Shown here: positions 1 through 8,170 of the stretch, piece after piece
How the letters are laid out: each line of letters opens with the position of its first letter
How positions within the stretch are numbered: the stretch's first letter is position 1
Assembly: GCF_000169455.1 (NCBI RefSeq)
Contig: NZ_AAYC01000003.1
Coordinates: 62,001-126,000, forward strand
Direction: 5' to 3'
From: Roseobacter sp. SK209-2-6
GTDB taxonomy: Bacteria > Pseudomonadota > Alphaproteobacteria > Rhodobacterales > Rhodobacteraceae
DNA length: 64,000 nt
Translations under genes and position numbers: made by a program
The notes under the pieces: model-generated
Databases searched by the model: none
Told to the model about the DNA's origin: nothing
The model's input: the letters and a program-made list of their open reading frames with translations, nothing else

Positions 1-312
1 TTTATTCAGGACAAACAGCTCAACCCCATCAAGCGGCTCGGCCTCCACCTGACGCACCGCCTCGGTGATGGCGCTGGGGTCCAGCCGGCAGGCGTCGGAG
101 CCCGCACCAAGGTTCTGGGTAATCTGGATGATATTGCCACTGGACAGAACCCGCACCCGCATATCGCATCCATTGGCCGCAGTCCCTTCATAGCTCTCAT
201 CTTTGACGATGCCCGCCAGCTGGTGCCCCTCGGCCTGCAAATTCCCGGCTAATTGGGACAGAAGGCGGTCGGTCTCACCGCGCTTTTCAGAACTGAGAGA
301 TGCGATTTTCAT
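1..312 (-). CDS. DUF2478 family protein, N-terminal part (runs off left edge)
   Basis: Reads leftwards from an ATG at 312 and is still open at base 1, so the first 104 residues are present and the C-terminus is missing. The N-terminus (MKIASLSSEKRGETDRLL), followed by GIVKDESYE, NGCDM and SDACRLDP, matches what I know of DUF2478 proteins, a P-loop-like family of unknown function that often sits beside molybdenum or denitrification genes. It starts 40 bases after the NnrS stop and is probably the last visible gene of the ubiT-U-V-nnrS operon. Its biochemical role is not known; the family call rests on remembered sequence similarity only. Confidence 0.72.
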   Translation of the reverse strand, partial: MKIASLSSEKRGETDRLLSQLAGNLQAEGHQLAGIVKDESYEGTAANGCDMRVRVLSSGNIIQITQNLGAGSDACRLDPSAITEAVRQVEAEPLDGVELFVLNK

Positions 313-352
313 AACGCCTTCCTTTGCAAAACTAGGGTCTATTCCGGGGTGT

Positions 353-1588
353 TTACGGGCTTTCGTACCGTTTTCCACTGAGGATTGGCCGTTGAACCGG
401 GCCGCGCAGCGCAGGCAGAAATCCCCAAAGGAAGATCAGCCAGCCCAAACACCAAGCCCCTGCTGACAGATAGATCAAGCCCTCGCCATGATCTGGGACA
501 AACCCCGCCAGGAGACGCAAAGCGGCAGAGAGCCAAACCATAGCAAACCCGATGCAGAAGCCACCCGTGGCCTGCATCCTGCCATCTGGGTGACGGGCAG
601 CTGCACGGCCAGAAATCGCCATGATCATCAGGCTCATCGCGCCGATACTCAGCCCATGCAGCAGGTCCCGAAGTGGCGGCATCTCCAGATCAGAAAACTG
701 AGCCGCCAGGCCAGTGCCACCAAGCAAGAGCAATCCGGTTGGTAGCCAAAGATAGGCAAAATGCAGACCGATTAATAACATTGAGCGCAACGCCCGACAG
801 GTTTGCCAGTGCCGCATGCTCCAGAGCAGAGCTAGGCCCAAGAGGAGTTGCAGTGCAGCTTGGGGCTCTTGCCATTGCAAGAAAGTGACTAGAGTTAACA
901 AAGCCCAGATAAAAATGGCGGTGGCACGTGGAGCAATGTCATTTCGGACCGGCGCGTCATCCCCATCAAGCGCGAGAGCGTTGCGGGTGAAAGCTGGCAC
1001 TGCACGGCCACCAATCAGGATTATTAATCCCAGAAAGCACAAGAGCGCGAGGTGACCATACTCCATCGCGAGCCATGGATCCCCTGACAAGATAGAGCGA
1101 AGCAGCCAGAGTTGCAGGAAGCCCAGCACCAAGGGAAAGGCGGCGAACCCCAATTTTGCATAGGCTCGTGCTGCGAGCAGCGGCTGGAGAAGCAAAACAG
1201 CCAGAAACAGGAAAAAACCGATTGAGGTGCCAATCATCAACCAGGGCCACAAATGGTCTGCAAAGATCGCAGATAGGCGTCCAAGCCCCCAAAGGCTCAT
1301 CAATATCTTCAGTGGCGCACCGTAGATCAGCGGCCCGCCACCTGTCCAGCTCGGCAGAGCCGTCAACAGATAGCCGCCCAGCGCCGCACCGCCAAAGCCA
1401 AAGAGCATTTCATGTACATGCCATAGGCCCGGATCAAGTCTACTGGGTAGGGTGAAATCAAAAAAGGCGGCAAGGGGCCAGCAAGCGATAGCATAGACCG
1501 CACAGAGGTAAGAGGCCGGAAAAAGCACGCGATGCGGTGCGGCCCAGATCTGGAAATCCCCCTGATTTAGGCTCACATTGTCCGCCAT
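353..1588 (-). CDS. nnrS: NnrS family haem-copper membrane protein
   Basis: Integral membrane protein of 411 residues with about twelve hydrophobic segments. It carries the NnrS hallmark near the N-terminus, LWHVHEMLFGF followed by GYLLTALPSWTGG. NnrS proteins bind haem and copper and are linked to tolerance of nitric oxide and nitrosative stress in denitrifiers; the exact reaction is unresolved. I start it at the ATG at 1588 rather than the in-frame TTG at 1600; both leave a short gap to ubiV (stop at 1603). Position behind the O2-independent ubiquinone genes fits expression under low oxygen or nitrate respiration. Confidence 0.85.
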   Translation of the reverse strand: MADNVSLNQGDFQIWAAPHRVLFPASYLCAVYAIACWPLAAFFDFTLPSRLDPGLWHVHEMLFGFGGAALGGYLLTALPSWTGGGPLIYGAPLKILMSLWGLGRLSAIFADHLWPWLMIGTSIGFFLFLAVLLLQPLLAARAYAKLGFAAFPLVLGFLQLWLLRSILSGDPWLAMEYGHLALLCFLGLIILIGGRAVPAFTRNALALDGDDAPVRNDIAPRATAIFIWALLTLVTFLQWQEPQAALQLLLGLALLWSMRHWQTCRALRSMLLIGLHFAYLWLPTGLLLLGGTGLAAQFSDLEMPPLRDLLHGLSIGAMSLMIMAISGRAAARHPDGRMQATGGFCIGFAMVWLSAALRLLAGFVPDHGEGLIYLSAGAWCLGWLIFLWGFLPALRGPVQRPILSGKRYESP

Positions 1589-1602
1589 TGATGCCTGCAA
1601 TC

Positions 1603-2508
1603 CTAGGCCGCTGGTTGACTGCCCGACCAGGACACTCCGGTTTCCCCTTTCAGGAAACCGTCACTCAGTCGAATGCCCTCGCCCTGTGCAATAGCCTTGG
1701 CGGACAGTGTCCCAACCGGAAGTGTCCCCTGCAGGCGTTGCCGATAGAGTGTACAGATTTCGCCAAACCCTTTGGATTGGGGGGAAAGACGCAGGGCGGA
1801 AACGCCAGCGGCTTTCAGATCCTCGATCTGGTAGTCCGCGCAGGCGTAGCTATCGGAAAGTGTCTGCACCCCGTTCATGGAAAGAAAGGGTTTACCCTCC
1901 AGGGTGCGCACTTCGAGCCCGTCCGGATCGTCTTCACAAGCGAATTGGCAATTGTCCTTAGTGCGCCCGTGCAGACGCGCATGATAACACCGGCCAGAGA
2001 TCGCCAGCGGTATCCGGCCATGACCCCAAACCTCTACCGCAACGCCGCATTCCGATCCGGCCTTGGCCAGCGCGGTGACAGAGTCCAGCGGCAACTCCGG
2101 TGGCAGGCAGATCCGCGCAGCCCCGCGCGAGGCCAGCCAGCGCAAGGTGCTTTCATTATAGGTATTGATCAGCGGTCCAACTGAGAAACGTGCGCCTTCG
2201 GGCAGATAGGAGAGCGCGGTCAGATCATTGATCTCGATCTCGACGCCCATATCCGCCAGCTGCGCATTCTGCTTGCGCTCGCGCTTCAGGGTGATCAGCG
2301 CCAAGCTGGTCAGCAGGACTTCTTTTCCCGCCGACTGCAGAGTTTCAACCGCAGCAGGAATCCAGTCCTGATAGAAGGGCAAGCGCTTGGAGCACACCAG
2401 CTCTCCTAGAACCACACGTTCCACCGGGGCCGTAGCCAGATCCTGATAGAACCTCTCCCACTCCTCGGCGGCCCAGAAGAATTGCGAGGGCGCAACGGTC
2501 AGTTCCAT
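1603..2508 (-). CDS. ubiV: UbiV, U32-family O2-independent ubiquinone hydroxylation protein
   Basis: 301 residues, U32 peptidase-like fold. The four iron-sulfur ligands expected for UbiV are visible: Cys39, Cys174, Cys187 and Cys191, with the characteristic C-x12-C-x3-C spacing (the Escherichia coli ligands are Cys39, 180, 193 and 197). With UbiU it forms the 4Fe-4S heterodimer that hydroxylates the ubiquinone ring without O2, using prephenate as hydroxyl donor in characterised systems. The gene lies 3 bases behind ubiU and just ahead of nnrS, so it is co-transcribed and predicted to respond to the FNR-type box at 4128-4141. No residue needed for the cluster is missing. Confidence 0.93.
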   Translation of the reverse strand: MELTVAPSQFFWAAEEWERFYQDLATAPVERVVLGELVCSKRLPFYQDWIPAAVETLQSAGKEVLLTSLALITLKRERKQNAQLADMGVEIEINDLTALSYLPEGARFSVGPLINTYNESTLRWLASRGAARICLPPELPLDSVTALAKAGSECGVAVEVWGHGRIPLAISGRCYHARLHGRTKDNCQFACEDDPDGLEVRTLEGKPFLSMNGVQTLSDSYACADYQIEDLKAAGVSALRLSPQSKGFGEICTLYRQRLQGTLPVGTLSAKAIAQGEGIRLSDGFLKGETGVSWSGSQPAA

Positions 2509-2511
2509 GGG

Positions 2512-3495
2512 TTACCTCCAGGTCTTTTTGTAGGCGCCAGTGGTCATCTGTTGACCTTCCGAGAGCCGCGCCAGCATGCCAACAGGCAGGGGCTGACCGG
2601 CCTCCAACGCGTCCACGGCCGCGCGGAAATTACGCACCACCTGCGCCACATAAGATCGTGAGCGCTGGCGGCCTTCGATCTTGAGCGCGGTAACGCCGGC
2701 CTTTTGCAGCTGCGGGATCAATTGCTCAGCATTGAGGCTCACCGGATCCTCAAAGAGGTGCCCCTTTTTGCTGTCCACCGAAAAGCAGCCCTTGCAGAGG
2801 GTTGGGTAGGGGGCGGGTTCGTCCTTGCCAACACGGTGAATGGTATAGCCGCCCAGGCGTGCATCGAGTTCGCCGCCTTCTTCCTGGTATTCCACGTGGC
2901 TAGCCGGAGAACAGACCCCATTCATATTCGGCGACAGGCCCGTTGCGTAAGACGAAAGCGAGCAGCGCCCCTCGGCCATCACGCAAAGCCCACCAAAGAC
3001 GAAGACTTCGGTCTCCACTTCCGTCTCGGCGTTTATCGCCGCGATTTCCGGCACCGAAAGCACCCGCGGCAGCACCACGCGTTTCACACCAAACGTCTCG
3101 GCATAAAAGTTGATCACATCGGCATTAGCAGCTGCTGCCTGGACCGAAAGGTGGCGGCGGATGCCCGTGTGATTTTCCGCCGCATATGCCAGAAGGCCAA
3201 GGTCCGCCAGGATCACCGCATCAGCGCCCGCTGCCGAGGCGTCATCAACCGCCCGGTGCCAGATATCTTCGGCTCCGGCGCGGGGAAAGGTGTTGATCGC
3301 GACCAAGACCTTGGAGCCATGGGAATGGGCAAAGGCCACGCCTTCGGCCATCTCTGCCCGGTCAAAGTTCAGGCCAGGGAAGTTGCGGGCATTGGTTTCA
3401 TCGTTGAAACCGCAATAAACCGTATGCGCTCCGGCTTTGACCGCAGCCCGCAGAGCCGCCGGCGTACCAGCAGGGCAAACAATTTCCATTACCAT
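2512..3495 (-). CDS. ubiU: UbiU, U32-family O2-independent ubiquinone hydroxylation protein
   Basis: 327 residues, U32 family, partner of UbiV. Putative cluster cysteines are Cys171 and Cys178 (GGLCVMAEGRC), Cys195 (GVCSP) and Cys234 (TLCKGC). Counting from the second in-frame ATG (3489) they become 169, 176, 193 and 232, identical to the E. coli numbering, so the true start may be that second ATG. A purine-rich ribosome site sits better before the ATG at 3495, which I keep. The start overlaps the ubiT stop, which indicates translational coupling. The long reading frame on the opposite strand here is a shadow. Confidence 0.93.
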   Translation of the reverse strand: MVMEIVCPAGTPAALRAAVKAGAHTVYCGFNDETNARNFPGLNFDRAEMAEGVAFAHSHGSKVLVAINTFPRAGAEDIWHRAVDDASAAGADAVILADLGLLAYAAENHTGIRRHLSVQAAAANADVINFYAETFGVKRVVLPRVLSVPEIAAINAETEVETEVFVFGGLCVMAEGRCSLSSYATGLSPNMNGVCSPASHVEYQEEGGELDARLGGYTIHRVGKDEPAPYPTLCKGCFSVDSKKGHLFEDPVSLNAEQLIPQLQKAGVTALKIEGRQRSRSYVAQVVRNFRAAVDALEAGQPLPVGMLARLSEGQQMTTGAYKKTWR

Positions 3496-4067
3496 AGGTG
3501 AATCTCTTCTGGACGGGTCAAATGGACGCCTGTGCGGCGCTGCGCAAAGGCAAGAGCGCGGGCAATATGGGCCTTCCAGGGCCCGGACATCTGCGAGAGC
3601 TCTTCGGCCAGGTCCAACTCCGCATCATCAACAGCATTGCGCAAGGCAAGGGCGGCAGCAGTATCGCCTTCGATCACCAGATCTCGAGAGAAGAACAGCG
3701 CATCGCCATCAAAGGCGCCATGCACCAGCCCCAGAAGCGCCGCCAGAGGCCCGGCAATGCGGGCAGTACCATTGCCGCGGCCCCGCTGCAGCCGCACTTT
3801 GGGCTCTCCGCCATTGGGTGCGAGACAGATCACAAAGGGCAGGTCCGTCGGATCCAGAACGAATTCTGCATGGTCATGTTCGCCCAGGCGGCGAAACAGA
3901 CCCGGATGACTCTTGGCTATGCGGCGGGCATAAGCGGTCAAGGTCAGGGAGAGCGGCAATAGCGGCATCCGTCCCAGGAGGCGCGCAGCAAGGCGCGGGA
4001 ACCTGGGAATTTCCGCATCCGGGCGGAACTCAGGCTGTGGCTCGGTCAAGGCGGCTGGTCCTTTCAC
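3489..4067 (-). CDS. ubiT: UbiT, SCP2-domain accessory protein of anaerobic ubiquinone synthesis
   Basis: 192 residues with an SCP2 sterol-carrier-like domain over roughly residues 50-150, including FFSRDLVIEGDT, closely like the E. coli UbiT segment FFQRRLVIEGDT. UbiT is a lipid-binding accessory factor required only for the O2-independent route. The reading frame begins with GTG at 4067, preceded by GGAA at a sensible distance; I see no good ATG upstream. First gene of the ubiTUV operon, divergent from ubiD, with a perfect FNR-type palindrome between them. Moderately longer N-terminus than the E. coli protein. Confidence 0.88.
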   Translation of the reverse strand: MKGPAALTEPQPEFRPDAEIPRFPRLAARLLGRMPLLPLSLTLTAYARRIAKSHPGLFRRLGEHDHAEFVLDPTDLPFVICLAPNGGEPKVRLQRGRGNGTARIAGPLAALLGLVHGAFDGDALFFSRDLVIEGDTAAALALRNAVDDAELDLAEELSQMSGPWKAHIARALAFAQRRTGVHLTRPEEIHLW

Positions 4068-4127
4068 GCGTTTCCAAAAAAACTGCTCGGCTAACCGCCT
4101 TCCTAAAATGAGGCCAAGTTCAGAAAA

Positions 4128-4141
4128 TTGACCCGCGTCAA
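4128..4141. promoter_or_regulatory. FNR/FnrL-type operator between ubiT and ubiD
   Basis: TTGACCCGCGTCAA, a perfect inverted repeat of the TTGAC-N4-GTCAA type recognised by FNR/FnrL/Dnr regulators. Its centre is 67 bases from the ubiT start and 64 bases from the ubiD start. On the ubiT side a CATTTT element at about 4105-4110 lies close to the distance expected for a class II activated promoter. Being palindromic, it could serve both operons. The regulator gene itself is not in the window. Confidence 0.8.
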
Positions 4142-4198
4142 TTCCAGCAAAGTTTTTTTCCGCTACCAGCGCAGGACCATACGCGAAAGATCCACCCC

Positions 4199-5707
4199 AT
4201 GCGCCAGTTTCCCAGTTTCCCGACCCTTCGCAGCTTTCTTGACTGGTGCGCCGCGCGGGAGCAGTTTTTGTGCATTGCCGATCCGGTCTCTACCCGCCAT
4301 CAGATGACCGCCGTGCACCGGCAGGTGCTGGAAGCAGGCGGGCCGGTGCTGCGCTTTGACCACCCGATCCTGCCAGATGGAAGCCGGGCAAAGGCAGCGG
4401 TCATCACCAATCTCTTTGGCACCCCCGAACGGGTAGCTGCGGGACTGGGGGTGCCGCTGGACGGGCTAGAGGAACTGGGTGCCTTTCTGGCCGCGCTGAA
4501 ATCGCCCAGCCCGCCAGAGGGAATGCGCGATGCGCTGTCGCGCTGGCCGATGCTGAAAACCGCCCTGGCGGCGCGGCCCAAACTGGTGAAGAGCGCCCCG
4601 GTACAGGAAGAGGTTCTGGAGGGTCCCGATCTGGATCTGACCCGGCTGCCGGTACAGACCCATTGGCCAGGCGACGCCGGGCCGCTGCTCACTTGGCCCG
4701 TAGTGGTCACCCGCCCCCATGGGACAGCGCAGGAAGATGTGAACCGCTACAACGCCGGCATCTACCGCATCCAAGTTCTGAGCTGTGACCGCGCCATCAT
4801 GCGCTGGCTGCCCCATCGTGGCGGCGCAGCCCATCACCGCAGCTGGACCCAGGCGGGTGAGAAGACCCCGGTTGCCATTGTGCTAGGGGCCGATCCCGCC
4901 ACGCTTCTATCCTCGGCCCTGCCGCTGCCAGAAACCCATTCGGAACTGACATTCGCCGGCGCGCTCAACGGCATGCGGGCGCGGCTGGTGCCTGCCAAAA
5001 CCGTGCCCCTCCTGGTGCCTGCCGAAGCAGAGATGGTGATCGAGGGCTGGGTCTCCCCGGATGAGACTGCACCGGAAGGCCCCTTTGGCGACCACACCGG
5101 CTATTACAATAAGGCAGAGCCCTTCCCGGTCATCGAGGTCACCGCCCTCACCCAGCGGCGGGATCCGCTTTATCTTTCGACCTATACCGGCCGCCCGCCG
5201 GATGAGCCGGCCATCATTGGCGAAGTCTTCAACAGGCTGGCCCTGCCCACGATCCGCGCGCAGATCCCCGAGATCCGCGACCTTTGGCTGCCGCCTGCCG
5301 CCTGTTCCTACCGCATCGCCGTGGTCAGTATCGACAAACGCTACCCCGGTCAGGCGCGCCGGGTGATGATGGGGCTCTGGGGTATGCTGCCGCAGTTCAG
5401 CTATACCAAGATGGTGATCGTTGTGGACGATGACATCAACCCCGGAAATTGGGACGATATCGCCTGGGCGCTGGCCACCCGGATGGACCCCGGTCGTGAT
5501 GTGATGATGCTGGAGAATACGCCGATGGACTATCTGGATTTCGCCTCCCCCGAGCCCGGCCTGGCCGGTAAGATGGGCATTGATGCCACCATCAAGATCG
5601 GGTCCGAGACCCATCGTGATTGGGGCGCGGTCATGCACATGGATCCCAAGGACGAGGCTTTTGCTTCAGATCTGCTGTCGCGGGTCCTGCCCGGCTTGCA
5701 AGCATGA
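4199..5707 (+). CDS. ubiD: UbiD, prenylated-FMN-dependent 4-hydroxy-3-polyprenylbenzoate decarboxylase
   Basis: 502 residues, full family length. Family blocks NRYNAGIYRIQVL (about residue 183) and EGPFGDHTGYYNKAEPFP (about 295) are intact; these surround the prenylated-FMN and metal site of UbiD enzymes. It decarboxylates the polyprenylated 4-hydroxybenzoate intermediate of ubiquinone synthesis, needing the cofactor made by UbiX. ubiX follows with a 4-base ATGA overlap. It is divergent from ubiTUV with the FNR-type box in the shared promoter, so it is probably expressed together with the O2-independent hydroxylation system. Confidence 0.92.
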   Translation: MRQFPSFPTLRSFLDWCAAREQFLCIADPVSTRHQMTAVHRQVLEAGGPVLRFDHPILPDGSRAKAAVITNLFGTPERVAAGLGVPLDGLEELGAFLAALKSPSPPEGMRDALSRWPMLKTALAARPKLVKSAPVQEEVLEGPDLDLTRLPVQTHWPGDAGPLLTWPVVVTRPHGTAQEDVNRYNAGIYRIQVLSCDRAIMRWLPHRGGAAHHRSWTQAGEKTPVAIVLGADPATLLSSALPLPETHSELTFAGALNGMRARLVPAKTVPLLVPAEAEMVIEGWVSPDETAPEGPFGDHTGYYNKAEPFPVIEVTALTQRRDPLYLSTYTGRPPDEPAIIGEVFNRLALPTIRAQIPEIRDLWLPPAACSYRIAVVSIDKRYPGQARRVMMGLWGMLPQFSYTKMVIVVDDDINPGNWDDIAWALATRMDPGRDVMMLENTPMDYLDFASPEPGLAGKMGIDATIKIGSETHRDWGAVMHMDPKDEAFASDLLSRVLPGLQA

Positions 5708-6276
5708 GCGGCGCTACCCCCCGCGTGGTGCTGGGCGTGGCCGGTGCCTCCGGTGCGGCCCTTGCGCTCTCCGTGGCCCGTCAATTGCGCGACCTGGGCG
5801 CCGAAACCGATCTGGTCGCCAGCAATGCCGCCCGCCGCACCCTGGCTGAGGAATGCGGTCCCGAAGCCTTTGACCAGCTGGAGTCACTGTGCAGCCGCCA
5901 TCATGACATCGCCAATGTAGGCGCCAGCATCGCCTCTGGCTCAGTCCCGTTGGCAGGCATGATCGTCGCGCCCTGCTCTATGCGCTCCCTGGCGGCCATT
6001 GCCCACGGGCTGGACGACAACCTCCTGACCCGCGCGGCCGGGGTGCAGCTGAAGGAGCGCCGCCCCCTGGTACTCTTGCCGCGGGAAGCCCCCCTGACTC
6101 TGGCGCATCTTCGGAACATGACCTCTGCGACGGAGCTGGGAGGCATTTTACTGCCACCCGTCCCGGCCTTCTACCTTAAGCCCGAAAGCGCTGAGGCCAT
6201 TGTGGATCAGATCGCAGCCCGAGCGATCGACCTGTTGCGCATCGCCCCGCCGCTGGCCGACGCCTGGAGCGAATAA
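5704..6276 (+). CDS. ubiX: UbiX, flavin prenyltransferase
   Basis: 190 residues. Start at the ATG overlapping the ubiD stop (ATGA), because the protein then begins MSGATPRVVLGVAGASGAA, the usual N-terminus with the FMN-binding GxSGA motif; the upstream in-frame ATG would lie inside ubiD. PCSMRSLAAIAHGLDDNLLT and RREAPL-like segments (LPREAPLTLAHL) match the prenyl-phosphate and flavin site. UbiX makes prenylated FMN for UbiD, and the coupled order ubiD-ubiX supports that. Confidence 0.93.
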   Translation: MSGATPRVVLGVAGASGAALALSVARQLRDLGAETDLVASNAARRTLAEECGPEAFDQLESLCSRHHDIANVGASIASGSVPLAGMIVAPCSMRSLAAIAHGLDDNLLTRAAGVQLKERRPLVLLPREAPLTLAHLRNMTSATELGGILLPPVPAFYLKPESAEAIVDQIAARAIDLLRIAPPLADAWSE

Positions 6277-6379
6277 AGATCGGAGCATCTTCCCTCTTGC
6301 AGGATGGCGCTTTGCCGGCGATGGTCCCGCCCGTCCCTTCTTGGGGCAATCGAGATGTTCACTCGCGGGAGCCGAAGAC

Positions 6380-7141
6380 ATGAGCCACTATCCCTACCGC
6401 CTAACTGGCCCCATCGGCAGCGCTGCCACCATTGGCCTCATCGCGCTGCAAGTGGATGAGACGATTGAGCAGGATTTCCGCCGTCTTTTCCCGGCTCGCG
6501 ATGTGGCAATCTATGTGAACCGGATCCCCTCGGGCGCCGCGCTGACCCCGGAGACCATCGCCCAGATGGGCCGCGACCTGCCCGCAGCGGCAGCCCTGCT
6601 GCCGCAGGCTGCGGACTATGACGCGGTTGCCTATGGCTGCACCTCGGGCACCACGCTGATCGGCATCGACCGGGTCCGCGAACTGGTCCAGAGTGCTGTG
6701 AACACCCGCCATGTGGCGCAGCCGCTGACAGCGACGTTGACCGCCTTTGCCGCACTTGATCTCAAATCGATCGGGCTGGTTTCCCCCTATATAGACACTG
6801 TTTCAGGCCCTATGCGGGAGACCTTTGAGGCCGCCGGCTACCGGGTTCTCGCCATGGTTTCTTTTGGCGAAGAGGTCGAGGCCAATGTGGCCCGCATTGA
6901 CCCTGCCTCAATCCATGCCGCAGCGATGGAGGTTGGCTCCGATCCGGAAACTGACGCTGTTTTCCTCAGCTGTACCAACCTGCGCACGCTGGACATCATC
7001 GAGGATTTGGAAGCGCGCCTGGGCAAGCCAGTCATCAGCAGCAATCAGGCCTTGGCCTGGCATATGGCGCAGCTTGGGGATGCGCCGCTAGCGGAAGATG
7101 CGCCTGGGCAGTTGTTTTCCCGGCCACTACCAGCAAGCTGA
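6380..7141 (+). CDS. Asp/Glu racemase superfamily protein, maleate isomerase-like
   Basis: 253 residues from the ATG at 6380. Two catalytic-type cysteines are placed as in the superfamily: Cys87 in YGCTSGT and Cys198 in FLSCTNLRT. The presence of both favours a racemase or cis-trans isomerase (maleate isomerase, EutA-like) over single-cysteine arylmalonate decarboxylases. It follows ubiX after about 100 bases on the same strand, yet has no known role in ubiquinone synthesis. It converges with the LysR gene. Substrate cannot be told from the sequence. Confidence 0.7.
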   Translation: MSHYPYRLTGPIGSAATIGLIALQVDETIEQDFRRLFPARDVAIYVNRIPSGAALTPETIAQMGRDLPAAAALLPQAADYDAVAYGCTSGTTLIGIDRVRELVQSAVNTRHVAQPLTATLTAFAALDLKSIGLVSPYIDTVSGPMRETFEAAGYRVLAMVSFGEEVEANVARIDPASIHAAAMEVGSDPETDAVFLSCTNLRTLDIIEDLEARLGKPVISSNQALAWHMAQLGDAPLAEDAPGQLFSRPLPAS

Positions 7142-7142
7142 C

Positions 7143-8072
7143 TCACCTCTCGCTTTTTGCCGCCATATCGGCCTGGACCCTATCCAAGATCCAGTCGCGC
7201 ACCTTTTCTGCCTCTGGTCCCAATGGGCTTTTGCGCGACCAAACCAGATAGAAGCCTCGACCGCTCTCCCAGACCCAATCCCGCTTCGCAGCTAAGAGGC
7301 CCTGGGTCACCAGCGGGTCGGTCACATGTTTCCAACCAAAGGCAAAGCCTTCGCCCGCCATGGCGGCCTGCAAAACCAAGGCATAGTCATTCAGCCGCAA
7401 CCCACCCTCCAGTGGCAGCCCGGTCAGGCCAAAGTGCCCGAACCATTGCTGCCAGGTCGGCCGGTCTCGGATCGGCTCTTCTAGGTGGATCAGACGTTGC
7501 AAAGGCAGATCCGAGAGCGTGAAATCCGCCGACAACCCGGACACCAGGCGGGGCGCCGCAACCGGGTAAATCGCCTCTTGTGCAATCAGCTCTGCCTCAC
7601 AACCTGGCCAATTTCCATCCCCGCGGCGCACCGCAAGGCTGATGTTCTCAGCATCGATATCCGGCTCTCGGTCACTGGATTGCAAGCGCAGGTCGATTCC
7701 GGGATGTGCTGCATGTAGGTCCGCCAAACGGGGCATCATCCAGTAATTGTTGAAAGCCGAAGAGGCATTCAGCGTCACATAATCCCGTCGCGCCAGTTGC
7801 TGCACCGAGCGGGCAGAGACCAGCAGTTGTTCCAACGCCCGAGCCACATCCGCAAAGAGCCGCTGCCCCGCAGCGGTAAGCACCACCTTCTTGTGGCTGC
7901 GCAGGAAGAGCTGCACCCCCAGCGAGAGCTCCAGCTGTTTGACCGATGCACTGACCGCAGGTTGCTGCACGTTCAGCTCTTCCGCCGCTCTGGTGAATGA
8001 TCCCAGACGGGCCGCCGCTTCGAATACGATCAGATGGCGGGGTGAGGTGACGAGTTTCCACAGCTCTTGCAT
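7143..8072 (-). CDS. LysR family regulator (GcvA-like)
   Basis: 309 residues. N-terminal winged helix (about residues 10-70) with the typical SFTRAAEELNVQQPAVSASVKQLE helix-turn-helix region (broken here by convention: SFTRAAEELN then QQPAVSASV), followed by a periplasmic-binding-like effector domain. It is divergently transcribed from the flavoprotein gene at 8171 with a 98-base intergenic region, the usual arrangement for a LysR regulator and its target. The effector is not known; a methylated glycine derivative is an inference from the target. Confidence 0.85.
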   Translation of the reverse strand: MQELWKLVTSPRHLIVFEAAARLGSFTRAAEELNVQQPAVSASVKQLELSLGVQLFLRSHKKVVLTAAGQRLFADVARALEQLLVSARSVQQLARRDYVTLNASSAFNNYWMMPRLADLHAAHPGIDLRLQSSDREPDIDAENISLAVRRGDGNWPGCEAELIAQEAIYPVAAPRLVSGLSADFTLSDLPLQRLIHLEEPIRDRPTWQQWFGHFGLTGLPLEGGLRLNDYALVLQAAMAGEGFAFGWKHVTDPLVTQGLLAAKRDWVWESGRGFYLVWSRKSPLGPEAEKVRDWILDRVQADMAAKSER

Positions 8073-8170
8073 AAATTCAAATTATCCAAATGATCGCATT
8101 TTTCAAGCGTCACAGGGGGTGAAACCTGGGTGTAGACTTATGCAAACCCCAGACATCAAGAGGCCTGTTC

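Noticed and set aside
2704-3501. 265-codon open frame opposite ubiU
   Set aside because: Antisense to a gene with conserved iron-sulfur cysteines; no family features.
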